DNA of 64,000 nucleotides from Streptomyces rapamycinicus NRRL 5491 (GCF_024298965.1 NZ_CP085193.1:1736001-1800000), one strand, 5' to 3'. Shown: positions 42,500 to 52,250, counted from the first letter of the stretch. The notes: generated from the sequence alone by a model not told the origin. Numbers and translations are program-made.

Positions 42500-43297
42500 A
42501 TGCGTCAGGAGGTCGGAGCGGAGGAGCGCAGGCGGCTGCGCGCCGGGGACCGCCGGGAACTGATCGCCCGGATGATCCAGACCGATGGCACGGTCGTCGT
42601 GGAGGAGCTGGCCCGCTCGCTGGAGGTGACGCCCTCCACCATCCGCCGGGATCTCGCGCTCCTCACCGAACAGGGCACCATCGCCCGGACCTACGGCGGT
42701 GCGATGAGCGCGGGTCACACCGCCGAGCCCACCCTGGGACAGCGCAGCGGACTCGCGGTCGCCGAGAAGGACCGCATAGGACGCTGGGCGGCCGCGCGGA
42801 TCGGACCGGGCGACACCGTCGTCCTGGACGCCGGCACCACCACCGGACGGCTCGCCCACCATCTGCGCGCCCGCGCCGAACTGACCGTGATCACCTGCGG
42901 GCTCACCGCGCTGCGCGAGCTGGCCGAGTCGGACGGCATCGAGCTGATCACCCTCGGCGGGACCCTGCGCCATGTCAGCCAGGGGTTCGTCGGGCCGCTC
43001 GCCGAGCTGGCCCTGTCCCGGCTGACCGCGGACAAGGTGTTCCTCGGCGCCGACGGGCTGGACGCGCGGCTGGGGATATGCGAGGCGAGCCTCCAGCAGA
43101 CCTCGCTCAAGGAGATGATGGCCGACCGCGGCAAGGAGGTGTACGTCCTCGCCGACAGCAGCAAGCTGGGCCAGTCCCCGTTCACCGCCTGGGCCCCGCT
43201 GGACCGGCCGTGGACGCTGGTCACCGACAGCGGGGCCACCGATGACCAGCTCGGTCCGTTCCGGGCGCTGCCCGACACCGAAGTGATCACCGTCTGA
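42500..43297 (+). CDS. DeoR/GlpR-family transcriptional regulator (aldolase cluster)
   Basis: Regulator of 265 aa. Helix-turn-helix: RRELIARMIQTDGTVVVEEL, ARSLEVTPSTIRRDLALL. Sensor domain: VVLDAGTTTGRLAHHL, LITLGGTLRHVSQGFVGPLA, VFLGADGLDARLG. ATG 42500 follows a GGGGG stretch; ATG 42488 in the same frame is an alternative. Third DeoR-type gene within 10 kb. A very strong palindromic terminator follows. Confidence 0.92.
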   Translation: MRQEVGAEERRRLRAGDRRELIARMIQTDGTVVVEELARSLEVTPSTIRRDLALLTEQGTIARTYGGAMSAGHTAEPTLGQRSGLAVAEKDRIGRWAAARIGPGDTVVLDAGTTTGRLAHHLRARAELTVITCGLTALRELAESDGIELITLGGTLRHVSQGFVGPLAELALSRLTADKVFLGADGLDARLGICEASLQQTSLKEMMADRGKEVYVLADSSKLGQSPFTAWAPLDRPWTLVTDSGATDDQLGPFRALPDTEVITV

Positions 43298-43343
43298 CGG
43301 CGCACCACCACGGTGGCGGTGAGGGTGACGGGGTGAGTGACGG

Positions 43344-43382
43344 GCGGAGCGGGCCGGGAGCCTGGCTCCCGGCCCGCTCCGC
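43344..43382. terminator. Very strong bidirectional terminator
   Basis: A perfect 19-bp palindrome (43344-43362 with 43364-43382, one central base) between the convergent DeoR and snapalysin genes. Confidence 0.92.
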
Positions 43383-43393
43383 CCCGGTGCGTC

Positions 43394-43450
43394 GGGTCAG
43401 TCCCGGCCCGATGCGGGTCAGCCCCGGCCCGCTCCGGTCAGTCCCGGTAC
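43394..43450. repeat. 21-bp tandem array spanning the snapalysin stop codon
   Basis: Units at 43394-43414 and 43415-43435 and a 15-bp partial at 43436-43450, each starting GGTCAG or GGGTCAG. The partial unit holds the last codons and stop of the snapalysin gene (minus strand). It has the same architecture as the array at 2571-2644. Confidence 0.7.
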
Positions 43451-44001
43451 ATCCGCGGCGTCGCGGCGGCCGTCGCGCCCGCGCCCACGAGGCCGAAGCT
43501 GTCCTCGACCTCGGCCTTCTCGGCGGCGTTCGGGTTGGGGTTGGTGCAGGAGACCCCGGCGGTGGAGCCGGACATCAGGCTCGAGCACGGCCCCGGCTTC
43601 ATGTCCGGCAGACCGAGGATGTGGCCCAGCTCGTGCGAGGAGATCCGCACCGTGTTGTAGCCCTCGTCGACGGCCTCGCGGCCGAAGTAGATCGTGCCGC
43701 TGCCCAGACCGGTCGAGAGGGTACGGGGCCAGCCGTTGTCCGCGATGATGCGGACGTTGGCCCGCTGTCCGGACGCGACCGGCTTCAGCTGGACGTTGAC
43801 CACGCTCTCGTTCCAGACCGCCGCGCCCTTGGCCACGGCGTCCTTGAACTCGGCGGCCCCGCTGGCGTCGTACGTCACCGTCCGCGCGGCGGCGGTGTGC
43901 TCCGCCGGGGCGGCGGGGGCGGCCACGGCCTGTCCGGCCGTCAGGGCGAGCACCGCTGTCACCGCGGCGGGTAAGGCACGTATGAACTTGCTGGATCTCA
44001 C
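43438..44001 (-). CDS. snpA: Snapalysin-type small neutral metalloprotease (M7)
   Basis: Secreted zinc protease, 187 aa as preproprotein. The signal peptide covers about 1-32 (KFIRALPAAVTAVLALTAG, AVAA cleavage). The mature domain holds the extended zinc motif HELGHILGLPD, whose third ligand is the final Asp as in snapalysin. Cysteines in GPCSSL and GVSCTNP would form a disulfide. GTG 44001 was chosen: GAGGAGG lies 8 bp upstream and the signal peptide begins there. Unlike many snpA genes, no divergent LysR regulator (snpR) is present; recQ occupies that position. Confidence 0.92.
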   Translation of the reverse strand: MRSSKFIRALPAAVTAVLALTAGQAVAAPAAPAEHTAAARTVTYDASGAAEFKDAVAKGAAVWNESVVNVQLKPVASGQRANVRIIADNGWPRTLSTGLGSGTIYFGREAVDEGYNTVRISSHELGHILGLPDMKPGPCSSLMSGSTAGVSCTNPNPNAAEKAEVEDSFGLVGAGATAAATPRMYRD

Positions 44002-44147
44002 GATCGGCCTCCTCGTGGGGGAAGGATGGACGGAGCAAGTGGGCATGAGCATGGCATGTCGCCGTCTCATCGGCCACTGTGCCCACCCACCTTCTCTCAT
44101 CCGGCCGGTTGTCCACAGGCGGTCACCGCGAGTACCTCCCGGCACCC

Positions 44148-44153
44148 TAGAAT
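44148..44153 (+). promoter_or_regulatory. Candidate -10 element for leaderless recQ
   Basis: TAGAAT ends 6 bp before the recQ ATG, and no Shine-Dalgarno sequence precedes the start. Together these suggest transcription begins at or near the A of the start codon. Confidence 0.4.
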
Positions 44154-44159
44154 CGCCGG

Positions 44160-46040
44160 ATGGCTCTCCCCGACACCGGCACCGGCCCCGACACGAGCGA
44201 CGACGCGCCCGGCCCCGAGACGAGCGAGGCGCTCGGCGTTCTGCACCGCGTCTTCGGTTACGACTCGTTCCGGGGAGGGCAGCAGGAGATCATCGACCAT
44301 GTGGTGGCCGGTGGTGACGCGCTCGTCCTCATGCCGACCGGCGGTGGCAAATCGCTGTGCTACCAGATCCCGGCGCTGGTGCGGAAGGGCGTCGGCGTCG
44401 TCGTCTCCCCCCTGATCGCGCTGATGCAGGACCAGGTCGACGCGTTGCGGAACCTCGGGGTGCGGGCCGGGTTCCTCAACTCCACCCAGGACTTGGACGA
44501 GCGGCGGATGGTCGAGGCCGAGTTCCTCGCGGGCGAGCTGGACCTGCTCTATCTCGCCCCGGAGCGGCTGCGGGTCGAGCACACGCTGCGGCTGCTGGAC
44601 CGGGGCCAGATCTCGCTGTTCGCCATCGACGAGGCGCACTGCGTGGCCCAGTGGGGGCACGATTTCCGGCCCGACTATCTGGCCCTGTCCGAGCTGCACG
44701 AGCGCTGGCCCACCGTGCCCCGGATCGCGCTGACCGCGACCGCCACCGAGGCCACCCACACCGAGATCGCGTCCCGGCTGAAGCTCCAGGACGCACTGCA
44801 CTTCGTGGCCAGCTTCGACCGCCCGAACATCCAGTACCGGATCGCTCCCAAGAACGAGCCGAAGAAGCAGCTGCTGGAGCTGTTGCGCACCGAGCACCCG
44901 GGCGAGGCGGGGATCGTCTACTGCCTGTCCCGCTCCTCGGTCGAGAAGACGGCCGAGTTCCTGGTGGCCCAGGGCATCGACGCGGTGCCGTACCACGCGG
45001 GGCTGGACGCGCGGACCCGCGCCGAGCACCAGGCGCGCTTCCTGCGCGAGGACGGTCTGGTCGTGGTGGCCACGATCGCGTTCGGCATGGGGATCGACAA
45101 GCCCGATGTGCGGTTCGTGGCCCATCTGGACCTGCCCAAGTCCGTGGAGGGCTACTACCAGGAGACCGGCCGGGCCGGGCGTGATGGACAGCCCTCCACC
45201 GCATGGCTGGCGTACGGGCTCCAGGACGTGGTCCAGCAGCGGAAGATGATCGACACCTCCGAGGGCGACGACACCCATCGGCGCCGCCTCGGCGCCCATC
45301 TCGACGCGATGCTGGCGCTGTGCGAGACGGTGGAGTGCCGCCGGGTGGGGCTGCTGGCGTACTTCGGCCAGCAGTCCACCCCCTGTGGCAACTGCGACAC
45401 CTGCCTCACGCCCCCGGAGTCCTGGGACGGCACCATCCCCGCGCAGAAGCTGCTGTCCACGGTGGTGCGGCTCAAGCGGGAGCGCAACCAGAAGTTCGGC
45501 GCGGGGCAGATCATCGACATCCTGCTCGGCAAGAAGACGGCCAAGGTCATCCAGTTCGACCATGACGCGCTGTCGGTGTTCGGCATCGGGACCGAGCTGC
45601 GCGAGGCCGAATGGCGAGGGGTGGCACGGCAGTTGCTGGCCCAGGGCGTGCTCGGCGTCGAGGGGGACTACGGCACGCTGGTGCTCACCGACGCGAGCTC
45701 GGAGGTGCTGAACCGGCAGCGCGAGGTCAGGCTGCGGCGCGAGCCGGAGAAGGCCTCGCGCACCGCGAAGGCGAAGACGGGGGGCTCGGGGAAGGCCAAG
45801 AAGGCCCCGGTGGATCTGCCCGAGGAGGCCGTGCCGGTCTTCGAGCGGCTGCGCGCCTGGCGGGCGGCGACCGCGAAGGAGCAGGGCGTCCCCGCGTATG
45901 TGGTCTTCCACGACGCCACCCTGCGCGAGATCGCGACCCGCGCCCCGGCCACGCTCGAGGAGCTCGGCACGGTGAGCGGGGTCGGCGAGAACAAGCTGGT
46001 GAAGTACGGGCAGGGGATTCTGGACACCCTGGCGTCCTGA
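44160..46040 (+). CDS. recQ: ATP-dependent DNA helicase RecQ
   Basis: 3'-to-5' DNA helicase of 626 aa for repair and recombination restart. Domains in order: helicase core with motif [14 protein letters not shown], motif [21 protein letters not shown] (DEAH), motif [13 protein letters not shown] and motif [17 protein letters not shown] zinc site (four Cys in CETVECRR, then CGNCDTC); winged helix; C-terminal HRDC (about 545-620). Length and all motifs are normal. A weakly conserved Lys/Gly-rich linker (about 525-550) precedes the HRDC domain. Confidence 0.97.
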   Translation: MALPDTGTGPDTSDDAPGPETSEALGVLHRVFGYDSFRGGQQEIIDHVVAGGDALVLMPTGGGKSLCYQIPALVRKGVGVVVSPLIALMQDQVDALRNLGVRAGFLNSTQDLDERRMVEAEFLAGELDLLYLAPERLRVEHTLRLLDRGQISLFAIDEAHCVAQWGHDFRPDYLALSELHERWPTVPRIALTATATEATHTEIASRLKLQDALHFVASFDRPNIQYRIAPKNEPKKQLLELLRTEHPGEAGIVYCLSRSSVEKTAEFLVAQGIDAVPYHAGLDARTRAEHQARFLREDGLVVVATIAFGMGIDKPDVRFVAHLDLPKSVEGYYQETGRAGRDGQPSTAWLAYGLQDVVQQRKMIDTSEGDDTHRRRLGAHLDAMLALCETVECRRVGLLAYFGQQSTPCGNCDTCLTPPESWDGTIPAQKLLSTVVRLKRERNQKFGAGQIIDILLGKKTAKVIQFDHDALSVFGIGTELREAEWRGVARQLLAQGVLGVEGDYGTLVLTDASSEVLNRQREVRLRREPEKASRTAKAKTGGSGKAKKAPVDLPEEAVPVFERLRAWRAATAKEQGVPAYVVFHDATLREIATRAPATLEELGTVSGVGENKLVKYGQGILDTLAS

Positions 46041-46071
46041 CCGCGCTCTCCGCAACCTACTGACGGTACGT

Positions 46072-46108
46072 CAAACCCCCGCTTCCGCAAGCCGGAAGCG
46101 GGGGTTTG
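46072..46108. terminator. Bidirectional intrinsic terminator
   Basis: Perfect 16-bp stem (46072-46087 with 46093-46108), 5-base loop and terminal TTT; 31 bp after the recQ stop, facing the DUF1080 gene. Confidence 0.92.
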
Positions 46109-46253
46109 GCAGGTCTGGAGCACAGGGGTTACCGATGAGTGTTACCTGAGGTAACGTCAGGGCCCGTGCCCCATGGTCCGTGGCCGCCGGGGACTGGGGT
46201 GCTCCGGCGGCCACTCACCCTCGCGCCGTTCCTCATGCCGTACGCGGCGGTTC

Positions 46254-48473
46254 CTACAGCTCCTTGATGCGGATGTCGCGGTACGAGATCACATCGTCGG
46301 TGCTGTGGACCTGGAGACCGATGTACCCGGAGGAGTACCGACGGCCGTCCGTGCCGGGGTCGTCCGAGCGCGGCGGGGTGAACTCCTGGCCGCCGGTGTT
46401 CTCGAACTCATTGAGCAGCACACCGTTGCGGTAGATCGAGTAGTGCTGACCCACCACCCGGATCTCGTAGTCGTTCCAGCTGCCCTTGGGGGTGACCCCC
46501 GCCCCGGCCAGCCCGACCCGGTCGAATCCGTAGATCGATCCGGTCTTGTACATATCGCCGTCCGGACGGTCGAGGATCTGCACCTCGTGCCCGTACTTGA
46601 TGGCGACCCACTCCGGACGGGACTCCTCGGGGTGGTCATGGACGTACGGGAAGCGCACGAAGACACCTCCGTTGGCGTTGCCCGTCCCGGGTGCGTCATC
46701 GCGGAACTGCAGCTTCAGCGAGAAGTCGTCGTACGTCCGCTGCGGGAACCACAGCATGCCCATGCCCTCGACCGAGGTGTCGCTGGTCATGCTGCCGTCG
46801 TCATTGAGACCGAAGGCCCCGCCACCCACATGCTGCCACTTGTCGAAGGACTTCCTGGTGCCGTCGAACAGCGGGCGGTAGCCCTCGTCCTGACCGGGCT
46901 TGCCGATCCCGGACTGCTTGGCCGCCTTGTTGATCAACCGGTACTCGCGCTGGTCGACGACGCCGTCGGCGAGCAGCTTGTCGGTGACGGCGGTGACGTG
47001 CTTGAGGAAGAGGGCGTGGGAGGACCAGTCCTTCTCGTCCTCGATCAGCTCATTGATGGTGCAGCGGCTGCGGGTGATGCGGTTGGGGACGCCGGTGTCC
47101 ACCGTGCCGACGATCACCGTGAGGCGCTCGTCCCACTCCGGACACGCGGGTGCGGGCACCCCGCCGCCCTCGGCCACGGTGAAGGCGATCGCCTGCGCCT
47201 CCGAGGTGTTCCCCGCCTTGTCGGTGGCGCGGTACGCCACGGTGTGACGGCCCACCCGGTCCACCACCACGGGGGTGGCGTAGGCGAGATACGGACCGCT
47301 GTCCAGGGAGTACTCGACCTTCTCCACCCCGGAGTCGTCGTCCGCGGCGGTGAGCGTGACCTTGGCGCTGCCCACATAGGCGCCGTCGGAGTTCTTGGTG
47401 CCGTCGACCTGCGCGGAGGTCACCGGCGGGATGGTGTCCTCGGCCGGCGGTACCACCACCGTGAAGTCCACCGACTTCACCTCCGACACGTTCCCCGCCT
47501 TGTCCGCCGCCCGGAAGCGCACCGTGTGCGCGCCCGCGTCATGGACCATCACCGGACCGGTGTAGGGCTGGAACTCCCCCTGGCCCAGGGCGTAGTCGAT
47601 CCGGTTGACCCCGGAGCCGGTGTCGGAGGCGGTGACGGTCACGGTGGCCATCCCGATGTACGCGCCGGACGGGTCCTTCTCACCGGAGACGGTGGCGGAG
47701 GTCTCCGGCGGTGTGGAGTCGTCCGTCGGCGGCGCCACCACGGTGAAGTCCACCGACTTCACCTCCGACACGTTCCCCGCCTTGTCCACGGCCCGGTAAC
47801 GGATGGTGTGCTGCCCGACCTGGTGGACCATCACCGGGGCGGTGTACGGCTGGAACGCGCCGTCGCCCTCGGCGAACTCGATCCGGTCCACGCCGGAGCC
47901 CTCGTCGGTGGCGGACACGGTGACGGTGGCCATCCCGATGTAGGCGCCGTCCGCGTTCTTCTCGCCCTCGACCTTCGCAGTGGTCTCGGGCCCGGTGGTG
48001 TCCTCGCCCCCGCCGCCGTCGGTGACCACCAGGATGCCCTGCATCTGGCCGTGGCCGGGGATGGTGCAGTGGTAGCGGTAGCGGCCGGGGCTGAGGGTGA
48101 CCTCGGCGGTGTGCTTGCCGCCGCTGTCGTCCGAGGGGTTGGCGAGGATGTTCAGCGGGACGTCGTTGTTGTACTCGGGGTCGGAGACATCGAACGTCAG
48201 GGTGTGCGGCATCCCCATGGTGTTGCCGGTGGCCGTGCTGTTCTCGAAGACGATGGTGGCCTTGCCGGCGACCGCGGTGGTGGGCGCCGAGGCGTACTTG
48301 GTGATGTCGTCACCCGCGGTCCAGGTGAGGGTCTGCTGGGCGGCCTGCCGGGTGTCGTCCTGCCCGTAGGCCACCGTCGCCGTCCCCGAGCTCAGCCCGA
48401 GGACCATGAGCAGCGCGGCGAGCAGCGGCAGCCAGGGTCTGATGGGTTTGGGGCGCCTTCGTTTCACGGTCAC
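46254..48473 (-). CDS. Secreted cupredoxin / OmpL47-like repeat / DUF1080 (3-keto-glycoside hydrolase-like) protein
   Basis: Exported protein of 739 aa. The signal peptide is about 1-38 (PWLPLLAALLMVLGLSSG). A plastocyanin-like domain (about 45-145) keeps the His, Cys-x4-His and Met copper ligands (MPHTL, YHCTIPGHGQMQG). Three near-identical Ig/OmpL47-like repeats run from about 155 to 430 (each VDRIEFA- or VNRIDYA-like and ending KAGNVSEVKSVDFTV). A Cys-containing spacer is followed by the DUF1080 domain at about 530-739 (PLFDGTRKSFDKWQHVGGG, GGVFVRFPYVHD). DUF1080 proteins include 3-keto-disaccharide hydrolases. GTG 48473 overlaps the stop of the upstream gene (GTGA), so both are coupled. 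Confidence 0.88.
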   Translation of the reverse strand: MTVKRRRPKPIRPWLPLLAALLMVLGLSSGTATVAYGQDDTRQAAQQTLTWTAGDDITKYASAPTTAVAGKATIVFENSTATGNTMGMPHTLTFDVSDPEYNNDVPLNILANPSDDSGGKHTAEVTLSPGRYRYHCTIPGHGQMQGILVVTDGGGGEDTTGPETTAKVEGEKNADGAYIGMATVTVSATDEGSGVDRIEFAEGDGAFQPYTAPVMVHQVGQHTIRYRAVDKAGNVSEVKSVDFTVVAPPTDDSTPPETSATVSGEKDPSGAYIGMATVTVTASDTGSGVNRIDYALGQGEFQPYTGPVMVHDAGAHTVRFRAADKAGNVSEVKSVDFTVVVPPAEDTIPPVTSAQVDGTKNSDGAYVGSAKVTLTAADDDSGVEKVEYSLDSGPYLAYATPVVVDRVGRHTVAYRATDKAGNTSEAQAIAFTVAEGGGVPAPACPEWDERLTVIVGTVDTGVPNRITRSRCTINELIEDEKDWSSHALFLKHVTAVTDKLLADGVVDQREYRLINKAAKQSGIGKPGQDEGYRPLFDGTRKSFDKWQHVGGGAFGLNDDGSMTSDTSVEGMGMLWFPQRTYDDFSLKLQFRDDAPGTGNANGGVFVRFPYVHDHPEESRPEWVAIKYGHEVQILDRPDGDMYKTGSIYGFDRVGLAGAGVTPKGSWNDYEIRVVGQHYSIYRNGVLLNEFENTGGQEFTPPRSDDPGTDGRRYSSGYIGLQVHSTDDVISYRDIRIKEL

Positions 48474-50968
48474 TCCGCCTTCCTGGCCAGATCCTGGGCG
48501 AGCGGAGTGGGCTCGCCGCCGTTGTACGTGATGTGCCACAGCGCCGACTTGGAGTCGGAGGTGAAGAAGCCGCGCCCGTAGTCGAGGACGTAGAGCGAGC
48601 CGTCCGGGGCGAACTTCCAGTCCATGAGGTTGCGGATGCCGTCGGCGCCCACCGGGATGATCTTCTTGAGGGATTCGGCGTGCACCGGCAGCCCGCCCTT
48701 GCCGACGGTCTTGGGGTCGGTCAGCACCGCGTGGCGCGGCTGGTCGGCGTCGTAGAAGTCGCCGACGAACCACTTGCCGTCCCAGTACTGGGGCCATTTG
48801 GTGGTGCTGTCACTGGTGGCGTCGTACCGGTAGACCGGGCCGTTCATGGTGGCCTGGCCGCCGCCCTTGAGCCACGGCAGCAGGTACTTGGCCTCCGACG
48901 TCTTGTAGCTGGGGATGCCGTTCGCGTCCCGCGGATAGTCGGGGGCGCCGCCCTGGGGCGAGTACCAGATGGTGTTCCCGGTGATGGGCGGCAGGTTCAC
49001 CAGGCCGTCGTTGTTGGGCGACTCGTTCTTGGGGTGGTCGCAGTCGTACCAGCCCAGGGGCTTGCTCGGGTCGGGCAGATTGCGGTCCCGGTACGGCTGC
49101 TTGTTGCCCATGCAGAACGGCCAGCCGTGGTTGCCCGCCTTGGTGATGGCGGCGAAGGTGTCGTACTTGGCCGGGCCCCAGGTGGTGCTGGGCTCGCCCG
49201 CGTCCGGGCCGACCCAGCCCGCGTAGAGGATGTCGGTCTTCTGGTCCACGAAGATCCGGGCCGGGTTGCGCACCCCCATCACATAGATCTCGCCACGGGT
49301 CTTGCCGCCGCCCTCGTCGGGCTCCTTGCCGGTGAAGAGATTGCCCTCGGGGAGGGTGTAGGTGCCGTCGTCCTCGGGGTGGATCCGCAGGATCTTGCCG
49401 TTGAGGTTGTGGGTGTTGCCCGCGGTGCGGCGGGCGTCGGCGAAGGAGACGCCCTTGTAGTTCGGCTGCGGATTGTTGCCGGAGTAGCCGTCGCTGAACT
49501 GGGAGGAGTTGTTGTCCCCGGTGGCGATGTAGAGATTGCCCTTGGAGTCCCAGCTCATCCCGCCACCCGCGTGGCAGCAGCTGTGGATCTGGACCGGCCA
49601 GGAGAGCAGGACCTTCTCCGAGCCCAGGTCCAGCTTGTCGGTCTTCAGGTCCAGGGTGAACCGGGAGACGCGGCGCTCGGCCATCTGGGTGTCCCGGTTG
49701 ATCCGCGAGTGCGGGGTGTAGTGCAGATACACCCAGCCGTTGGTGAGGAAGTCCGGGTCCAGCTCGATGCCGAGCAGCCCCTCCTCGACCTTGATCAGCT
49801 CATCGCCGCCGCCCTTGTTGCCGAAGACGGTCAGGGCGCCCGCGAGCGTCACCTTGCCGGTGGCCGGGTCGTAGACATGGATCTGGCCCTGGCCCTTGCC
49901 GATGTCCGGGTCGTTCCAGTCGGTGACCACGGGCGCGCTGTTGTCGCCGCCGCCCCGGCCGATGTACAGCACCCGGCCGTCCTTGGCGACGACGAGGCCG
50001 TGCGGCTCGCCGATCTGGTCGGACTGGCCCGGCTGATTGGGCTTGGTGACGCGCTCGGCCTTGTAGTTCGCGTTGATGGTGGCCTTGCAGTCGGCGCGGG
50101 AGAGCCGGGTGGTCCACAGCAGCGCGCCGCGCAGATGGGCGCGGAAGTCGGTCTCCTGGAAGGTGGACACCGTGCCGCCCATGCCGGTGTAGAAGGAGCG
50201 GCCGCCGTCGTAGTCACGGCACCAGGAGATCGGGTGGTCCGCGCCGTTGGCGCCGGCGCCCGGCTGGTAGCTGGACTCGCGGACCCGGGCCACGGTGTGC
50301 ACGGTGCCGGAGGGATTGTCCTTCCAGTTGGTCCAGGTGTCGGTGCGCTTCCACTCCAGCGGCAGCTCCTTGGTGGCCGGGTGGACGCGGTCGCCGACCT
50401 CCACCACGGCCCGCTGGGCGGTGGCCGGGCTGGTGGTGGCCGGGCGGGCGCCGATCAGCCCGCTGTACCAGTCGGAGTACGGCTCGTTGCGGGCCGCGTC
50501 ATGGATGCCGAGGAACCCACCGCCCGCCTCCATGTACGACTCGAGCCCCGCCTCCTGCTCGGGGTCGAGCACATCGCCGGAACCGGTCAGGAAGACCACG
50601 GCGTTGTACTTGCCGAGCCGGGGCTTGGTGAAGACCGAGGCGTCGGCGGTGGCGTCGACGGTGAACCGGGTCGCCGCGGGGCCCTGGTTGCCGATCCGCT
50701 CGATGGCCTCGATGCCCGCGTTCACCGTGGCCGGCTCGTCCCCGGCCGAACCGTGGAACACCAGGACCCGGACGTTGTCACCGCCGGGCGGCGACGGCAG
50801 CGTGAGTGGCGCACGATCCTCGGGCCGGGCGCTGGCGGGGGTCCCGCCGAGCAGGGTCGCGGTGAGGGCGCCGAAGAGCAGTGCCGCCATCCCCGCGCGT
50901 CTCCTTCGCAGCCGACCGACTGTCAGTCCTCTCCTCTTTGAGGGCATTTGGTACGGTATGTCCCGCAT
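48470..50968 (-). CDS. Secreted ThuA-domain / PQQ-type sugar dehydrogenase fusion
   Basis: Exported protein of 832 aa. The signal peptide is near 15-48 (basic stretch then GMAALLFGALTATLLGG, ASA). A ThuA-like glutamine-amidotransferase fold (about 62-285: RVLVFHGSAGDEPA, GGGFLGIHDAARNE, SFYTGMGG) precedes a glucose/sorbosone-dehydrogenase beta-propeller (about 320-820: EPHGLVVAKDGRVLYIGRGG, CCHAGGGMSWDSKGNLYIAT, NHGWPFCMGNK, DYGRGFF). The propeller class binds PQQ or acts cofactor-free. With the coupled DUF1080 protein this suggests extracellular oxidation and processing of a glycoside through 3-keto intermediates (inference). Confidence 0.88.
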   Translation of the reverse strand: MRDIPYQMPSKRRGLTVGRLRRRRAGMAALLFGALTATLLGGTPASARPEDRAPLTLPSPPGGDNVRVLVFHGSAGDEPATVNAGIEAIERIGNQGPAATRFTVDATADASVFTKPRLGKYNAVVFLTGSGDVLDPEQEAGLESYMEAGGGFLGIHDAARNEPYSDWYSGLIGARPATTSPATAQRAVVEVGDRVHPATKELPLEWKRTDTWTNWKDNPSGTVHTVARVRESSYQPGAGANGADHPISWCRDYDGGRSFYTGMGGTVSTFQETDFRAHLRGALLWTTRLSRADCKATINANYKAERVTKPNQPGQSDQIGEPHGLVVAKDGRVLYIGRGGGDNSAPVVTDWNDPDIGKGQGQIHVYDPATGKVTLAGALTVFGNKGGGDELIKVEEGLLGIELDPDFLTNGWVYLHYTPHSRINRDTQMAERRVSRFTLDLKTDKLDLGSEKVLLSWPVQIHSCCHAGGGMSWDSKGNLYIATGDNNSSQFSDGYSGNNPQPNYKGVSFADARRTAGNTHNLNGKILRIHPEDDGTYTLPEGNLFTGKEPDEGGGKTRGEIYVMGVRNPARIFVDQKTDILYAGWVGPDAGEPSTTWGPAKYDTFAAITKAGNHGWPFCMGNKQPYRDRNLPDPSKPLGWYDCDHPKNESPNNDGLVNLPPITGNTIWYSPQGGAPDYPRDANGIPSYKTSEAKYLLPWLKGGGQATMNGPVYRYDATSDSTTKWPQYWDGKWFVGDFYDADQPRHAVLTDPKTVGKGGLPVHAESLKKIIPVGADGIRNLMDWKFAPDGSLYVLDYGRGFFTSDSKSALWHITYNGGEPTPLAQDLARKAE

Positions 50969-51170
50969 TGGTCACCCATCCCTCTCACGTACCGATAACA
51001 CCGCTGAAGGAAGCTAGACGGCTTTTCGCAAGTCGCCAATAGCTATGACCGCAACTCAACGAACTTTGTCCTGAGTGTGGATGAACGAGCATCCCCCGGC
51101 TACCGTGAAAGCACCCCGGGGCATCTGCGCATCGTCAACGGCAGGGGATCCACAGCGATTTGGGAGAACG

Positions 51171-52184
51171 ATGAGCGACGCACCCGGCTTCACCTCCAGA
51201 CGCGGTCTCAGCAGACGGCTCTTCACCGGCGGCGCGGCCGCCGCGGCCGTCGGACCGCTGGCCCTCACCTCCCCCGCCGCCGCGAAGGCGCCGAAGGCCC
51301 CGGCGGCCGGGTCCGGCGGAGTCGACACGGCGGCCGCGGGCGGTACGGTCCGCCGTCTCAAGCTCTACGCGGAGAAGCTGCCGGACGGATCGATGGGGTA
51401 CGGACTCGAGAAGGGCAAGGCCAGCATCCCCGGTCCGCTGATCGAGCTGACCGAGGGCGACACCCTGCACATCGAGTTCGAGAACACCATGGACGTCACG
51501 GCCAGCCTCCATGTGCACGGCCTGGACTACGACGTCGCCAGCGACGGCACCCAGCTCAACCGCAGCGCCGTGGAACCGGGCGGCACCCGCACCTACACCT
51601 GGCGCACCCACGCCCCGGGCAAGCGCGCCGACGGCACCTGGCGGCCGGGCAGCGCGGGCTACTGGCACTACCACGACCACGCGGTGGGCACCCCGCACGG
51701 CACCGGTGGCCTGCGGAAGGGGCTGTACGGACCGGTGGTGGTGCGGCGGGCGGGCGATATCCTGCCGGACAAGCAGTTCACGATCGTCTTCAACGACATG
51801 ACGATCAACAACAAGGCGGGGCATGACGCCCCCGAGTTCCGGGCCACGGTGGGCGATCGCGTCGAGATCATCATGATCACCCACGGCGAGTACTACCACA
51901 CCTTCCATATGCACGGGCACCGGTGGGCGGACAACCGCACCGGGCTGCTGGAGGGCCCGGACGATGTGAGCCGGGTCATCGACAACAAGATCACCGGGCC
52001 CGCCGACTCCTTCGGCTTCCAGGTGATCGCCGGGGAGAACGTCGGCGCGGGCGCCTGGATGTACCACTGCCACGTCCAGAGCCACTCCGACATGGGCATG
52101 GCCGGGCTGTTCCTGGTCGCCAAGGCCGATGGCACCATCCCCGGCTACGACCCGCACCGGCTGTCGGCGCACCGCCCGGGGTAG
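51171..52184 (+). CDS. Two-domain small laccase (multicopper oxidase)
   Basis: Secreted copper oxidase of 337 aa, the SLAC/EpoA type that trimerises. A Tat signal ([18 protein letters not shown]) exports it folded. All copper motifs are present: [22 protein letters not shown] and [12 protein letters not shown], giving type 1, 2 and 3 sites. It oxidises phenols with oxygen and is linked to lignin attack and development in this genus. ATG 51171 has GGGAG upstream; the frame extends further but the Tat motif sits close to this start. Divergent from the ThuA/cupredoxin operon across 202 bp. Confidence 0.95.
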   Translation: MSDAPGFTSRRGLSRRLFTGGAAAAAVGPLALTSPAAAKAPKAPAAGSGGVDTAAAGGTVRRLKLYAEKLPDGSMGYGLEKGKASIPGPLIELTEGDTLHIEFENTMDVTASLHVHGLDYDVASDGTQLNRSAVEPGGTRTYTWRTHAPGKRADGTWRPGSAGYWHYHDHAVGTPHGTGGLRKGLYGPVVVRRAGDILPDKQFTIVFNDMTINNKAGHDAPEFRATVGDRVEIIMITHGEYYHTFHMHGHRWADNRTGLLEGPDDVSRVIDNKITGPADSFGFQVIAGENVGAGAWMYHCHVQSHSDMGMAGLFLVAKADGTIPGYDPHRLSAHRPG

Positions 52185-52198
52185 CCGCCGGAGCGATA

Positions 52199-52230
52199 CG
52201 ACGGGGCGGGCCGCCGGGCCCGCCCCGTCG
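52199..52230. terminator. Bidirectional terminator
   Basis: Perfect 14-bp stem (52199-52212 with 52217-52230) and 4-base loop between the convergent laccase and protease genes; outer bases GCGATACG and CGTATCGC can extend it. Confidence 0.9.
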
Positions 52231-52250
52231 CCTTGTCGCCGTATCGCCCG

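Noticed and set aside
51075..51170. Upstream extension of the laccase frame (ATG 51075)
   Set aside because: It would place the Tat twin-arginine motif far from the N-terminus; ATG 51171 has a ribosome site and a normal signal length.
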